NCBI GenBank assembly: GCA_947504605.1
Contig: CANNJE010000001.1
Span: 38,736-102,735, forward strand
Reading direction: 5' to 3'
Source: Chitinophagaceae bacterium
Lineage (GTDB): Bacteria > Bacteroidota > Bacteroidia > Chitinophagales > Chitinophagaceae
DNA length: 64,000 nt
Of this stretch, positions 9,363 through 18,170 are shown in pieces. The notes under the pieces are model-generated. The model was not told the DNA's origin. It did not search any database and was given only the letters and a program-made list of their open reading frames with translations. How positions within the stretch are numbered: position 1 is the first letter of the stretch; each line of letters begins with the position of its first letter. A program made the position numbers and the translations under genes.

Positions 9363-11000
9363 ATGTCTGATAGAATAAATCCTGTAACCAGAATCCTAAG
9401 ATTATTAAAATTGGAGAAATCCGAAATTAGTGCTATTTATTTTCATGCCATCCTAAACGGTCTAATACAATTATCACTACCTGTTGGTGTACAGGCAATC
9501 ATTGGGTTTGTATTAGGCGGAGCCATGTCTACATCACTTATAGTACTCATTACCCTTGTAGTAATTGGTGTCCTTTTCAGCGGTATGTTACAAATTGGTC
9601 AAATGCAGCTTATCGAAAAAGTACAACAGAAAATCTTTGTAAGGTATAGTTTGAAACTTGCCGATAGGGTGCCAAAACTTGATCTTAGGGCTGCCGATGC
9701 TTATTATTTGCCCGAATTGATGAATCGTTTTTTTGAAGTGCCCACTTTACAAAAAAGTCTGTCAAAACTTTTATTGGATATTCCTACTGCAACCATTCAG
9801 ATTCTGTTTGGTTTGATATTACTTTCATTTTACCACCCTGCCTTTATTCTTTTTGGAGCCTTATTAGTGCTCATTCTATGGCTTATTTTATATTACAGTG
9901 GTAACAAAGGACTTACAACTAGCCTGGAAGAAAGTATGTATAAGTACAAAGTGGCAGCATGGTTAGAAGAAATGGCCCGATTGGTAAAAACATTTAAGTT
10001 TTCTAAAGGATCTTCCTTAAATCTGGAAAAGGCAGACGACCTTACCTCCAATTACCTTAGGGCAAGAAACCAGCATTTTAGTGTTCTGGAATTTCAATAC
10101 AAAATACTTGTAGTATTCAAAGTGCTCATTACTGCTTCTATGCTTATTGTTGGGTCCATATTATTGGTAAACCAGCAACTCAATATTGGCCAGTTTATTG
10201 CCGCAGAAATCGTCATTCTTACCGTTATTAATTCTGTAGAAAAGTTAATTAGTAACCTGGATAGTGTGTATGATGTTCTGACATCAGTAGAAAAGATTTC
10301 AAAAATTGCTGACAAGCCTATTGAAGTAAACGGTGATTTTGAATTCCCGGATCAACCAAAGGGGGTAACGGTGCAAATGCAAAACGTTTCTTTTGGCTAT
10401 ACCGATACAAAAATCGTATTGTCTGAATTATCATTGGATATAAAGCATGGGCAGAAAGTATGTATTACAGGCAAGGAGAGTGCCGGTAAATCTACAATTT
10501 TAAAGCTACTGACGGGTGCTTACTCCACATACACCGGATCTATTATGCTCAATGGGTTGCCTATTGGGAATTACAAATTAGATTCGATGAGAAGTCAAAT
10601 TGGTGTTATGCTCGATCAGCAGGATGTTTTTGATGGAACTATTTTGGAAAACATCACTATGGGCAATCAATACATCAATCCTGCACAGGTAATTTTGCTT
10701 TTTGAAATGACCGGTTTACAGGACTACCTTGCTACACAAAAGCAGGGGTTAAACACTGTATTGTCCGCTGCAGGTAACAGGCTCTCAGAAAAAGTATTGC
10801 GCAAAATATTATTGATAAGAGCGCTGGCAGGCAATCCAAAATTATTGTTGCTTGAAGAGCCCTGGCAAGGACTTGAAGCTCACCAAAAAAATGCCATTCA
10901 GCAATATTTCCTCAATGACCTACCAGGCACTACGGTACTGGTAGTAAGCAACGATAAAGATTTTGCCAACCAGTGCGATCAGATAATTGAAATTGTATAA
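9363..11000 (+). CDS. ABC exporter (fused TMD-NBD), type I secretion-like, degenerate ATPase
   Basis: 545 residues from ATG 9363; the frame extends to a TTG at 9300, but the ATG gives the natural start. The N-terminal half (about residues 20-310) has the membrane helices of an ABC type 1 exporter; the C-terminal half is the nucleotide-binding domain. Walker A is intact (GKESAGKST, residues 370-378). The signature is NRLSEKVLRK instead of LSGGQ, Walker B reads LLLLEEP with Glu in place of Asp, and the H-loop position reads SND instead of a His. It is followed after 17 bases by a HlyD protein and then TolC, so it is the inner-membrane part of a tripartite export system. Low or altered ATPase activity is an inference. 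Confidence 0.85.
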   Translation: MSDRINPVTRILRLLKLEKSEISAIYFHAILNGLIQLSLPVGVQAIIGFVLGGAMSTSLIVLITLVVIGVLFSGMLQIGQMQLIEKVQQKIFVRYSLKLADRVPKLDLRAADAYYLPELMNRFFEVPTLQKSLSKLLLDIPTATIQILFGLILLSFYHPAFILFGALLVLILWLILYYSGNKGLTTSLEESMYKYKVAAWLEEMARLVKTFKFSKGSSLNLEKADDLTSNYLRARNQHFSVLEFQYKILVVFKVLITASMLIVGSILLVNQQLNIGQFIAAEIVILTVINSVEKLISNLDSVYDVLTSVEKISKIADKPIEVNGDFEFPDQPKGVTVQMQNVSFGYTDTKIVLSELSLDIKHGQKVCITGKESAGKSTILKLLTGAYSTYTGSIMLNGLPIGNYKLDSMRSQIGVMLDQQDVFDGTILENITMGNQYINPAQVILLFEMTGLQDYLATQKQGLNTVLSAAGNRLSEKVLRKILLIRALAGNPKLLLLEEPWQGLEAHQKNAIQQYFLNDLPGTTVLVVSNDKDFANQCDQIIEIV

Positions 11001-11017
11001 CCAGCCAAAAAAATATT

Positions 11018-12346
11018 ATGAACACTCAATTTCAGGATAGTCAGCAATGGAAATCATTGACATCGATATATCATCATGATAAAAAAAACAGGATTGGGAA
11101 ATGGTTTTATTTGTTGATGCCGTTACTGATCGTTTTATTGTTTGTGCCATGGACACAAAATATCCGCAGCAGGGGTAATGTAACCACGCTGCGCCAAGAG
11201 CAGCGCCCACAGCAAATAAATACCATCATACCAGGTAAAGTGGTAAAATGGTTTGTAAAGGAAGGAGATTTTGTAAAAGCAGGGGACACCATTCTTCTAT
11301 TGTCTGAAATCAAGGATGAATACCTCGATCCTCAGTTACTAAACAGAACCAAGGAGCAATTAGATGCAAAAGAACAAACCATTGATTATTATAAAAACAA
11401 AGTAGATGCCACCGGTACACAGATCAGCGCCATGTCGCAGGCTCTGGTTTTAAAAATTGAGCAGCTCCAAAATAAATTGGTTCAATTGAACCTTCGAATC
11501 AATTCATCCGAAAATGAACTGGCAGCAGCTGAAAATGATTTTAAAATTGCGGCCAGTCAATACCAGCGGCAGAAAACAATGTTCGATAGCGGTTTGGTAT
11601 CACTCACACAACTAGAACAACGTAATCAATATTACCAGAATTCGCTGGCCAAAAAAAATACTGCACAAAACAATCTGGCTAATATGGGGCAGGATATCAG
11701 TAATACCAATATCGAAATGAATGCCATCAGGCAGGAGTACAATGAAAAAATTTCGAAAGCAAAGGGAGATCAATTTCAATCCCTTTCCGAAATTACTACC
11801 AGTGCCGGTGAGGTAGCTAAGTTGCAAAATCAATACCGCAATTACAGTATCCGAAATGGATTGTATACTATTACTGCTCCACAGAGTGGACAAATAAATC
11901 AGGCAAAAAAAGCGGGTATCGGCGAAATTGTAAAAGAAGGCGAAATGCTGGTACAAATTGTACCAGATAAAATAGAGTATGCGATAGAAATATTTGTTCG
12001 CCCTATAGATCTTCCATTGATACAAAAAGGACAAAAAGTGAGGTTCATTTTTGATGGATTTCCGGCCGTTGTTTTTAGCGGCTGGCCCAAGGGTTCATTT
12101 GGCACATTTGGAGGAATAGTAGTTGCAGTAGAAACATCGATAATGTCTAATGGAAATTTCAGGGTGCTGGTAGTAGAAGATCCAAAAGAACAGCCATGGC
12201 CAAAGCAATTGGGAATGGGTACCGGAGCCATGGGCATGGCTTTGCTCACAGATGTGCCTATTTGGTATGAATTGTGGCGAAACATAAACGGTTTCCCTCC
12301 TGAATATTATATACAAAAAGAACCGGCGCAAAAGCCCGTAAAATAA
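11018..12346 (+). CDS. HlyD-family periplasmic adaptor
   Basis: 442 residues. A cytoplasmic N-terminus of about 30 residues, one membrane helix (FYLLMPLLIVLLFVPW), a biotinyl-lipoyl half (GKVVKWFVKEGDFVKAGD), a long coiled-coil hairpin (about residues 110-280, rich in Q, N, E, K) and the second half-lipoyl and beta-barrel region (ITAPQSGQINQAKKAGIGE). This is the layout of membrane fusion proteins that join an inner-membrane exporter to TolC. It sits 17 bases after the ABC gene and 6 before the TolC gene, so all three are surely one operon. Confidence 0.9.
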   Translation: MNTQFQDSQQWKSLTSIYHHDKKNRIGKWFYLLMPLLIVLLFVPWTQNIRSRGNVTTLRQEQRPQQINTIIPGKVVKWFVKEGDFVKAGDTILLLSEIKDEYLDPQLLNRTKEQLDAKEQTIDYYKNKVDATGTQISAMSQALVLKIEQLQNKLVQLNLRINSSENELAAAENDFKIAASQYQRQKTMFDSGLVSLTQLEQRNQYYQNSLAKKNTAQNNLANMGQDISNTNIEMNAIRQEYNEKISKAKGDQFQSLSEITTSAGEVAKLQNQYRNYSIRNGLYTITAPQSGQINQAKKAGIGEIVKEGEMLVQIVPDKIEYAIEIFVRPIDLPLIQKGQKVRFIFDGFPAVVFSGWPKGSFGTFGGIVVAVETSIMSNGNFRVLVVEDPKEQPWPKQLGMGTGAMGMALLTDVPIWYELWRNINGFPPEYYIQKEPAQKPVK

Positions 12347-12352
12347 ACCGAC

Positions 12353-13753
12353 ATGAAATTTTTGATAACCATAATATTTTGCTGCTTTTTGGTAAGTGTA
12401 AAGTCTCAGGATAGTGTACGTTTTAGCCTTTCTTTTGAAGCATACATGAGCATTGTCCAACAATACCATCCCATTGCACGGCAGGCTGACATTCAAATAG
12501 AAAAAGCAAAAGCTGCATTGCTGTCTGCAAGAGGAATGTTTGATCCGGTATTGGAAACTTATACATCCCAAAAATCGTTTGATGGTACCCGCTATTATAA
12601 TACTGTAAATCCTAAACTTAGCATCCCTACATGGTATGGTATTGAGTTGTACGCAGGTACGGGTTACCTATCCGGAACAAGGGTATCCCCTAATGAAACA
12701 ATCGGGCAAACCAGTTTTGCAGGAATTGCAGTTCCACTGGCAAAAAATTTACTGATAGACAAACGCAGGGCTGCTTTAAAAACCGGGGCTATTTACAGAG
12801 ATATGAGTATGGTGGAAAAAAGAACAGTTATTAATGATTTGTTATTGGAAGCTGCTGCTGCTTATTGGAATTGGGTGAGAGATTATGAAGTATTGCAGGC
12901 GGTAATAAATGCTGTTTTGGTTAACGAAAAAAGAATGTCATTCGTTCGTAATACAACTGCAATTGGTGAACGTGCTGCTATAGATACTGTGGAGGCACAG
13001 GCACAATTACAACAATTTCGGTTTTTACAAAATGAAGCTGCTTTTCAGTTTGCCAATGCAGCAATTGAATTGAGTTTATATTTGTGGCAGGAAAATTTAA
13101 CCGCTTACAACCTTAGTACAGCAGTTGTACCTGTCGATAATATATTAAACACTGCAGCTGCTGTGTCTGTAGAACCGCTTTTGCCTGATCTGCTGCAGAC
13201 AGCTTTAAACAATCATCCGAAACTCACCTCTTTTAATTTTAAACTAAAAGCCCTGGAGGTAGATCGCCAATTAAAATTTCAAGAGCTGCTGCCATATGCT
13301 CAACTTAAATACAACCAGTTGGGCAAAGGCTACAATATATTAAAAACCGCAGGTGCTTTTTTATCAGAAAACAATTACCAGTTTGGTCTTGCCTTCTCAA
13401 TGCCACTTCGCTTTTCGGAAGGCCGTGCTGCCTATCGAACTGCTAAACTAAAAATTACAGAAACCACTATACAACAGGATTATACCCGAATGGAAATTTT
13501 GAATAAAGTAAAAAAAATTTTCAATGAGTGGATCAATATAAAAAAGCAAATAGCGTTGCAGGAATCAATGTATCTCAATTACCTTAGTTTGCAGCGAGCA
13601 GAAGAAACAAGGTTTGCTAACGGAGAAAGTTCCTTGTTTTTGATCAATGTCCGGGAGAACAAAGCCATTGAATCGCTCCAGAAATTGTTAGAATTAAAAT
13701 CAAAATATTTTGTCATTAAAGCTAAGTTGCAAAATGCTACAGGTGTTTTCTAA
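12353..13753 (+). CDS. TolC-family outer-membrane efflux protein
   Basis: 466 residues with a signal peptide (MKFLITIIFCCFLVSVKSQ). The sequence shows two long helical halves with TolC-like spacing (YHPIARQADIQIEKAKAALLS near the start, NGESSLFLINVRENKAIES near the end). It forms the outer-membrane channel for the ABC/HlyD pair directly upstream (6-base gap). No obvious terminator follows; the next gene (TetR) is convergent. The cargo cannot be identified. Confidence 0.9.
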   Translation: MKFLITIIFCCFLVSVKSQDSVRFSLSFEAYMSIVQQYHPIARQADIQIEKAKAALLSARGMFDPVLETYTSQKSFDGTRYYNTVNPKLSIPTWYGIELYAGTGYLSGTRVSPNETIGQTSFAGIAVPLAKNLLIDKRRAALKTGAIYRDMSMVEKRTVINDLLLEAAAAYWNWVRDYEVLQAVINAVLVNEKRMSFVRNTTAIGERAAIDTVEAQAQLQQFRFLQNEAAFQFANAAIELSLYLWQENLTAYNLSTAVVPVDNILNTAAAVSVEPLLPDLLQTALNNHPKLTSFNFKLKALEVDRQLKFQELLPYAQLKYNQLGKGYNILKTAGAFLSENNYQFGLAFSMPLRFSEGRAAYRTAKLKITETTIQQDYTRMEILNKVKKIFNEWINIKKQIALQESMYLNYLSLQRAEETRFANGESSLFLINVRENKAIESLQKLLELKSKYFVIKAKLQNATGVF

Positions 13754-13938
13754 AGAGTATTTGCCTTCTTAAAAATATTTTTAGATTTGTTCTATTGTGC
13801 GATGTAAGATTGGTTTGTGCTGTTATTCCTGAAAAGATGGCTACTATCCTGTTTCTTCTTAGCAAACCCTTTATAAAAATATCAAAACAACATTTCAAGA
13901 AGTAGATTACTCATGCAAAGGGCATTACACTATAAGTG

Positions 13939-14616
13939 TCATTTCTGTTTTATACTCGAAAAAACCAAATCTGATAAAAAAGATACAATTTCCAATTCGT
14001 CTTTATTGTTTCCAAAATCAGTGAGCGCAGGAAGATATTTCATGAAATAATTCTGAAAATGCGCCATTTCAATAATTGTGTTGGCCAATGATTTGGGATA
14101 TTTATATTGTGAGTTACACTCCAGGATAATATCTCCAATTTTGGCGCATAGGTCTTTATAGGGTTTAAAGAGCTGGTCCTTATTATCTTCTGACACATGA
14201 TTGGTTAAATAAGCTTTGGAGCCTTCGGCAATTACAATCTGGTGAAGGATGTTCTCATTGATATGGCTGGTTTTTAAATCATCTTCTACAGTTAATGCCA
14301 ATAAATTAATAATCCTTTTTAACTTAACTGTGGGGTCATCAATATTATTGTTATGAATTGCCACACTGTATTCCAGCCAACTCCAATACCATGCAGTTAA
14401 ATAAATCAATAACCGGTGTTTGTTTTCAAAGTACCTGTAAATTCCAGCTTCAGTTGTACCAATATTCTCGGCCAATTTTTTAAAGGTGAATGCTTCAAAT
14501 CCATTTTTGTGAATCAACTGTATGCTATATTGAATAATTTTTTTACCTAATTCTGTTTGTTCAGGATCCCTTAAAAACAATTTTTCATTCATTTTTATCT
14601 TTAATTCTAATTCCAT
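13939..14616 (-). CDS. TetR-family transcriptional regulator
   Basis: 225 residues; an alternative ATG eight codons in (14592) is equally plausible. The N-terminal helix-turn-helix is typical of TetR (GFEAFTFKKLAENIGTTEAG, then IYRYFENKHRLLIYL). The C-terminal ligand domain has no recognisable specificity. It is divergent from the SulP/carbonic anhydrase operon with a 158-base shared upstream region containing repeats at 14710-14748, so control of that operon and of itself is likely (inference). It is convergent with the TolC operon, so control of the exporter is less likely. Confidence 0.85.
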   Translation of the reverse strand: MELELKIKMNEKLFLRDPEQTELGKKIIQYSIQLIHKNGFEAFTFKKLAENIGTTEAGIYRYFENKHRLLIYLTAWYWSWLEYSVAIHNNNIDDPTVKLKRIINLLALTVEDDLKTSHINENILHQIVIAEGSKAYLTNHVSEDNKDQLFKPYKDLCAKIGDIILECNSQYKYPKSLANTIIEMAHFQNYFMKYLPALTDFGNNKDELEIVSFLSDLVFSSIKQK

Positions 14617-14709
14617 AACTATCGGGTTTAAATACTTTACAAAGTAATATTCTGGTGCGGTTTATAATTCCAATTGTCAAAAGTAAGTAAAAGTTTTACA
14701 ATTTATAAA

Positions 14710-14748
14710 GATAGTAATGCTATCATTCTAAATAAAAGTACTATCATT
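14710..14748. promoter_or_regulatory. Candidate TetR operator between tetR-type gene and SulP gene
   Basis: GATAG and CTATC form an inverted repeat at 14710-14724, and the octamer CTATCATT occurs twice in direct orientation at 14720-14727 and 14741-14748. The second copy overlaps a possible -7 box (TATCATTG) about 30 bases before the SulP ATG. Assignment to the TetR protein is inferred from position. Confidence 0.4.
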
Positions 14749-14774
14749 GCACTGTTAAAAATAAAATACAGGTT

Positions 14775-16325
14775 ATGAATAGTAAAAACATATTTAGCGA
14801 AATTAAAAGTGATCTCCCTGCAAGTATCATTGTATTTTTTGTGGCACTACCTCTATGTCTCGGAATAGCGTTAGCATCCGGAGCTCCTCTATTTGCTGGC
14901 ATAATTGCCGGTATTGTTGGTGGTGTTGTAGTCGGAATGCTTAGTGGCTCACCACTGGGCGTTAGCGGCCCTGCTGCAGGGCTTGCAGTAATCGTATTAA
15001 CCTCCATATCTACGCTGGGTTCCTGGCCGGCGTTTTTAATGGCAGTGGTACTGGCTGGGTTTATTCAATTAATAATGGGTTTTGCAAAAGCCGGATTTAT
15101 TGCCTATTTCTTTCCATCTTCTGTCATTAAAGGAATGCTTACAGGTATTGGCTTATTGATTATTTTAAAACAAATACCTCATGCCCTCGGCTGGGATAAG
15201 GATCCTGCTGGTGATGCTGCTTTTTTACAGGCAGATGGACAGAATACATTTTCCGAAATATTAAGAGCATATGATTTTATTACCCCTGGAGCGGTACTTA
15301 TTGCTGCAATATCATTGGCCATTTTAATATTATGGGATAAGGTGTTGACGAAAAAACACCGCATCTTTCAACTGCTGCAAGGGCCAATCGTTGTAGTTAT
15401 TGTAGGGATTCTTCTAAATTATTTTTTTAAGGCAGGCACATTAAACTTTAGTTTGGCAGAAGATCAAGTCGTAAGACTTCCTGTTGCTAATAATTTAACT
15501 GAGTTTTTTAGCCAGTTTACTATTCCTGATTTTTCTGCCATTACAAATTTTGAAGTTTGGAAAATCGCCATTGTGATGGCTATTGTGGCCAGTTTGGAAA
15601 CATTACTTTGTGTAGAAGCTACCGATAAACTTGATCCGTACAAAAGAGTTACTCCCACTAACAGGGAATTAAAGGCACAGGGCGTGGGGAATATTGTTTC
15701 GGGATTAATAGGTGGCTTGCCTTTAACCCAGGTAATTGTACGAAGCTCTGCTAATATTTCATTCGGAGGCAAAACAAAAATGTCTGCCATCCTGCACGGT
15801 TTGTTTTTATTAATTAGTGCTATTACTATTGCCGGCCTGTTAAATATGATTCCGTTGGCAAGTTTGGCTGCAATCTTAATAATGGTAGGTTATAAGCTGG
15901 CCAAACCAATACTTTTTAAAGACATGTATAAATTAGGTTGGGAGCAGTTTATTCCATTTGCAGCTACTGTTGCGGGTATATTAGCCACAGATTTGCTTAA
16001 AGGAATTACCATTGGTTTGTTCTTTGGTATTTTTTACACTTTGCGCCACAGTTACAGAAACTCACATCATATGAAAGAATCAATAACTGCCGAAGACGGA
16101 CATCAGGTGCACCAGCTAGTTTTAGCAGAAGAGGTTTCCTTTTTTAATAAAGCAAGCGTAATAAAACAACTGGAGGAGATTCCAAATAATTCAAAAGTGA
16201 TTATTGATTGTTCTAAATCAAAATCAATTGCATACGATGTAGTTGAGCTAATCCGGGATTTCAGGGTTAATGCAAAATTTAAAAACATCAATGTAGAAAC
16301 TATCAACTTTATTGAACCTGCTTAA
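14775..16325 (+). CDS. SulP-family anion transporter, probably bicarbonate
   Basis: 516 residues. About 10-12 membrane helices with the SulP hallmark near the start (LPASIIVFFVALPLCLGIAL, then GSPLGVSGPAAG), and a C-terminal STAS domain (about residues 440-516, VIIDCSKSKSIAYDVVELI). SulP proteins move sulfate, bicarbonate or other anions by symport or exchange. Pairing with a carbonic anhydrase 32 bases downstream points to bicarbonate uptake, as in BicA-type systems; sulfate remains possible. Probably controlled by the divergent TetR regulator. Confidence 0.88.
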   Translation: MNSKNIFSEIKSDLPASIIVFFVALPLCLGIALASGAPLFAGIIAGIVGGVVVGMLSGSPLGVSGPAAGLAVIVLTSISTLGSWPAFLMAVVLAGFIQLIMGFAKAGFIAYFFPSSVIKGMLTGIGLLIILKQIPHALGWDKDPAGDAAFLQADGQNTFSEILRAYDFITPGAVLIAAISLAILILWDKVLTKKHRIFQLLQGPIVVVIVGILLNYFFKAGTLNFSLAEDQVVRLPVANNLTEFFSQFTIPDFSAITNFEVWKIAIVMAIVASLETLLCVEATDKLDPYKRVTPTNRELKAQGVGNIVSGLIGGLPLTQVIVRSSANISFGGKTKMSAILHGLFLLISAITIAGLLNMIPLASLAAILIMVGYKLAKPILFKDMYKLGWEQFIPFAATVAGILATDLLKGITIGLFFGIFYTLRHSYRNSHHMKESITAEDGHQVHQLVLAEEVSFFNKASVIKQLEEIPNNSKVIIDCSKSKSIAYDVVELIRDFRVNAKFKNINVETINFIEPA

Positions 16326-16357
16326 ACACATAATTAAATAACAATAAATATAAAAAA

Positions 16358-17035
16358 ATGAAAACATTAAACAAAGAATTACAAGACGCAATTACACCAA
16401 CTATGGCTATTGAACTTTTAAAAGATGGTAATAAAAGATTTGTAAATAATCTTAAAGTAAACCGAAATCTTTTGCAGCAGGCCAATGATACATCAGACGG
16501 ACAACATCCTTTTGCTGTTATCCTTAGTTGCATTGATTCCCGCACTTCGGCCGAACTGATTTTTGACCAGGGATTGGGAGATGTATTCAGTGTTCGTATT
16601 GCAGGTAATATAATTAATGAAGATATATTAGGTAGCATGGAGTTTGGCTGTAAAGTAGCGGGTGCTAAAGTAATAGTTGTACTAGGCCATACTAAATGTG
16701 GTGCCGTAAAAGGTGCTTGCGACCATGTAGAGATGGGTAATCTCACTGCATTGCTCTCAAAAATACAGCCGGCAGTTTATGATGAAAAAACGGAAATAGA
16801 AAACCGCAGTTCTACCAACAATGAATTTGTAGAAAAGGTAGCCACCATCAATGTAAAAAGAACAGTACATGCAATCATGGAGCGCAGTCCAATTTTAAAA
16901 GACATGATTGAAAGCGGTGCAATAGGAATTGTAGGAGGTACGCATGAAATATCAACCGGGTTGGTTCATTTTTATGAAGATACATTGATAATAAACGAGC
17001 CTGTTGATAATATTGTAAACCTTATAGCATCATAA
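16358..17035 (+). CDS. Beta-class carbonic anhydrase
   Basis: 225 residues. Zinc ligands and the catalytic dyad are visible: Cys58, Asp60 and Arg62 in SCIDSRTSAEL, and His111 and Cys114 in GHTKCGAVKGA. It interconverts CO2 and bicarbonate, without a signal peptide and so in the cytoplasm. It follows the SulP gene by 32 bases and is almost certainly co-transcribed, trapping or supplying bicarbonate for carboxylases. Length is normal for the family. Confidence 0.93.
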   Translation: MKTLNKELQDAITPTMAIELLKDGNKRFVNNLKVNRNLLQQANDTSDGQHPFAVILSCIDSRTSAELIFDQGLGDVFSVRIAGNIINEDILGSMEFGCKVAGAKVIVVLGHTKCGAVKGACDHVEMGNLTALLSKIQPAVYDEKTEIENRSSTNNEFVEKVATINVKRTVHAIMERSPILKDMIESGAIGIVGGTHEISTGLVHFYEDTLIINEPVDNIVNLIAS

Positions 17036-17231
17036 AAAATATTTTAGCAAAAGCATAATATTTTATTATTAATTGACCTGATTTTCTTTTTTAAAAATTT
17101 ATGATTATGAAAAGTCGGGTAATTTTTTAGAGAAATAAAAAACAACATGAAAATTAAAATAAACCACATGCTTTTTGTTTAGAGAGCAACATAACGAGCA
17201 AAATGCTAAAGTATAAATTCAAACGATGATT

Positions 17232-17272
17232 AATGGAAGCCTGATAAAATATTTTAATAAGGCTTCCATTTA
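17232..17272. terminator. Hairpin between carbonic anhydrase and DUF2490 gene
   Basis: A perfect 11-base stem (AATGGAAGCCT at 17232-17242 with its complement at 17260-17270) around a 17-base AT-rich loop. It lies about 200 bases after the carbonic anhydrase stop and 30 before the next ATG, with only a short T run, so it may be a terminator or a leader hairpin. The rest of 17036-17231 shows nothing recognisable. Confidence 0.5.
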
Positions 17273-17301
17273 CAATTGGTATTCATTTTTAAATTTTTTA
17301 T

Positions 17302-18063
17302 ATGCGTTCAAAGTGCCTGGTATTTATTGTTGGCCTCAACTTAATTATTGCAAATGTAGCAGCGCAAAACACAAGGCTTACAGATAAAAACACAATTGGC
17401 TGGTTCAATAATTTTACTAATATAAAATTTTCTAAAAAGTGGAGTGGCCATCTGGAATACCAGTGGCGCCGCGAAGCTTTTATTAAAAATTGGCAACAAA
17501 GTTTATTCAGAACCGGAATTAATTATCAAGTTAATGATAAGTTGGTTATTAGATTTGGGTATGCATGGGTAGAAACATTTTCTTATGGAGAAATCCCGTT
17601 GCAGGCGGCCGGAAAAAGGTTTCCCGAACACAGAATATACCAGATGGTAACTTTAAGCGATAAAAGTAAAAATATAGAATTGAGCCACCGGTTTATGCTT
17701 GAACAAAGATGGGTAGGCAGGTACACAAATATAGCATTAACAAAGCCTGATGATTTTTTGTTTCTAAACCGGTTAAGATATATGTACCGAATGCAAAAGG
17801 CAATTGGTAAAAAAACGATTGAAGATAAAACCGCTTATGCCGGAATCTATGATGAAATATTTATTGGATTTGGAAAAAATGTAAATGAGAATGTATTTGA
17901 CCAGAACCGTTTAGCCATTTTATTGGGCTATCGGTTCAATAAAAAATTAAGGATAGAAGGAGGTTTTTTACAGCAAATTGTACAACTTGGTAGAGAAGTT
18001 AATGAACGCAATGTTTTTCAATATAATAATGGTATTATTCTCAATACCTACATTAATCTATAA
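17302..18063 (+). CDS. DUF2490 outer-membrane-type protein
   Basis: 253 residues with a signal peptide (FIVGLNLIIANVAAQ). The sequence matches the DUF2490 pattern: GWFNNFTNIKFSKKW near the start, the WRREAFIKNWQQ segment, and MLEQRWVGRY in the middle, with alternating strands and a terminal beta segment. The fold is a predicted outer-membrane barrel with no established function. It follows the SulP/carbonic anhydrase operon in the same direction, but a 266-base gap with a hairpin separates them. Confidence 0.75.
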   Translation: MRSKCLVFIVGLNLIIANVAAQNTRLTDKNTIGWFNNFTNIKFSKKWSGHLEYQWRREAFIKNWQQSLFRTGINYQVNDKLVIRFGYAWVETFSYGEIPLQAAGKRFPEHRIYQMVTLSDKSKNIELSHRFMLEQRWVGRYTNIALTKPDDFLFLNRLRYMYRMQKAIGKKTIEDKTAYAGIYDEIFIGFGKNVNENVFDQNRLAILLGYRFNKKLRIEGGFLQQIVQLGREVNERNVFQYNNGIILNTYINL

Positions 18064-18170
18064 AAAATAAATAGGCTTCAATACTAAAAATGTATTTTTT
18101 AATGGGGACATTTATACAGAAAGCTATTTTGTTCTAAAATTCATAATTCTAATAGGTTGCAAATATTTTC

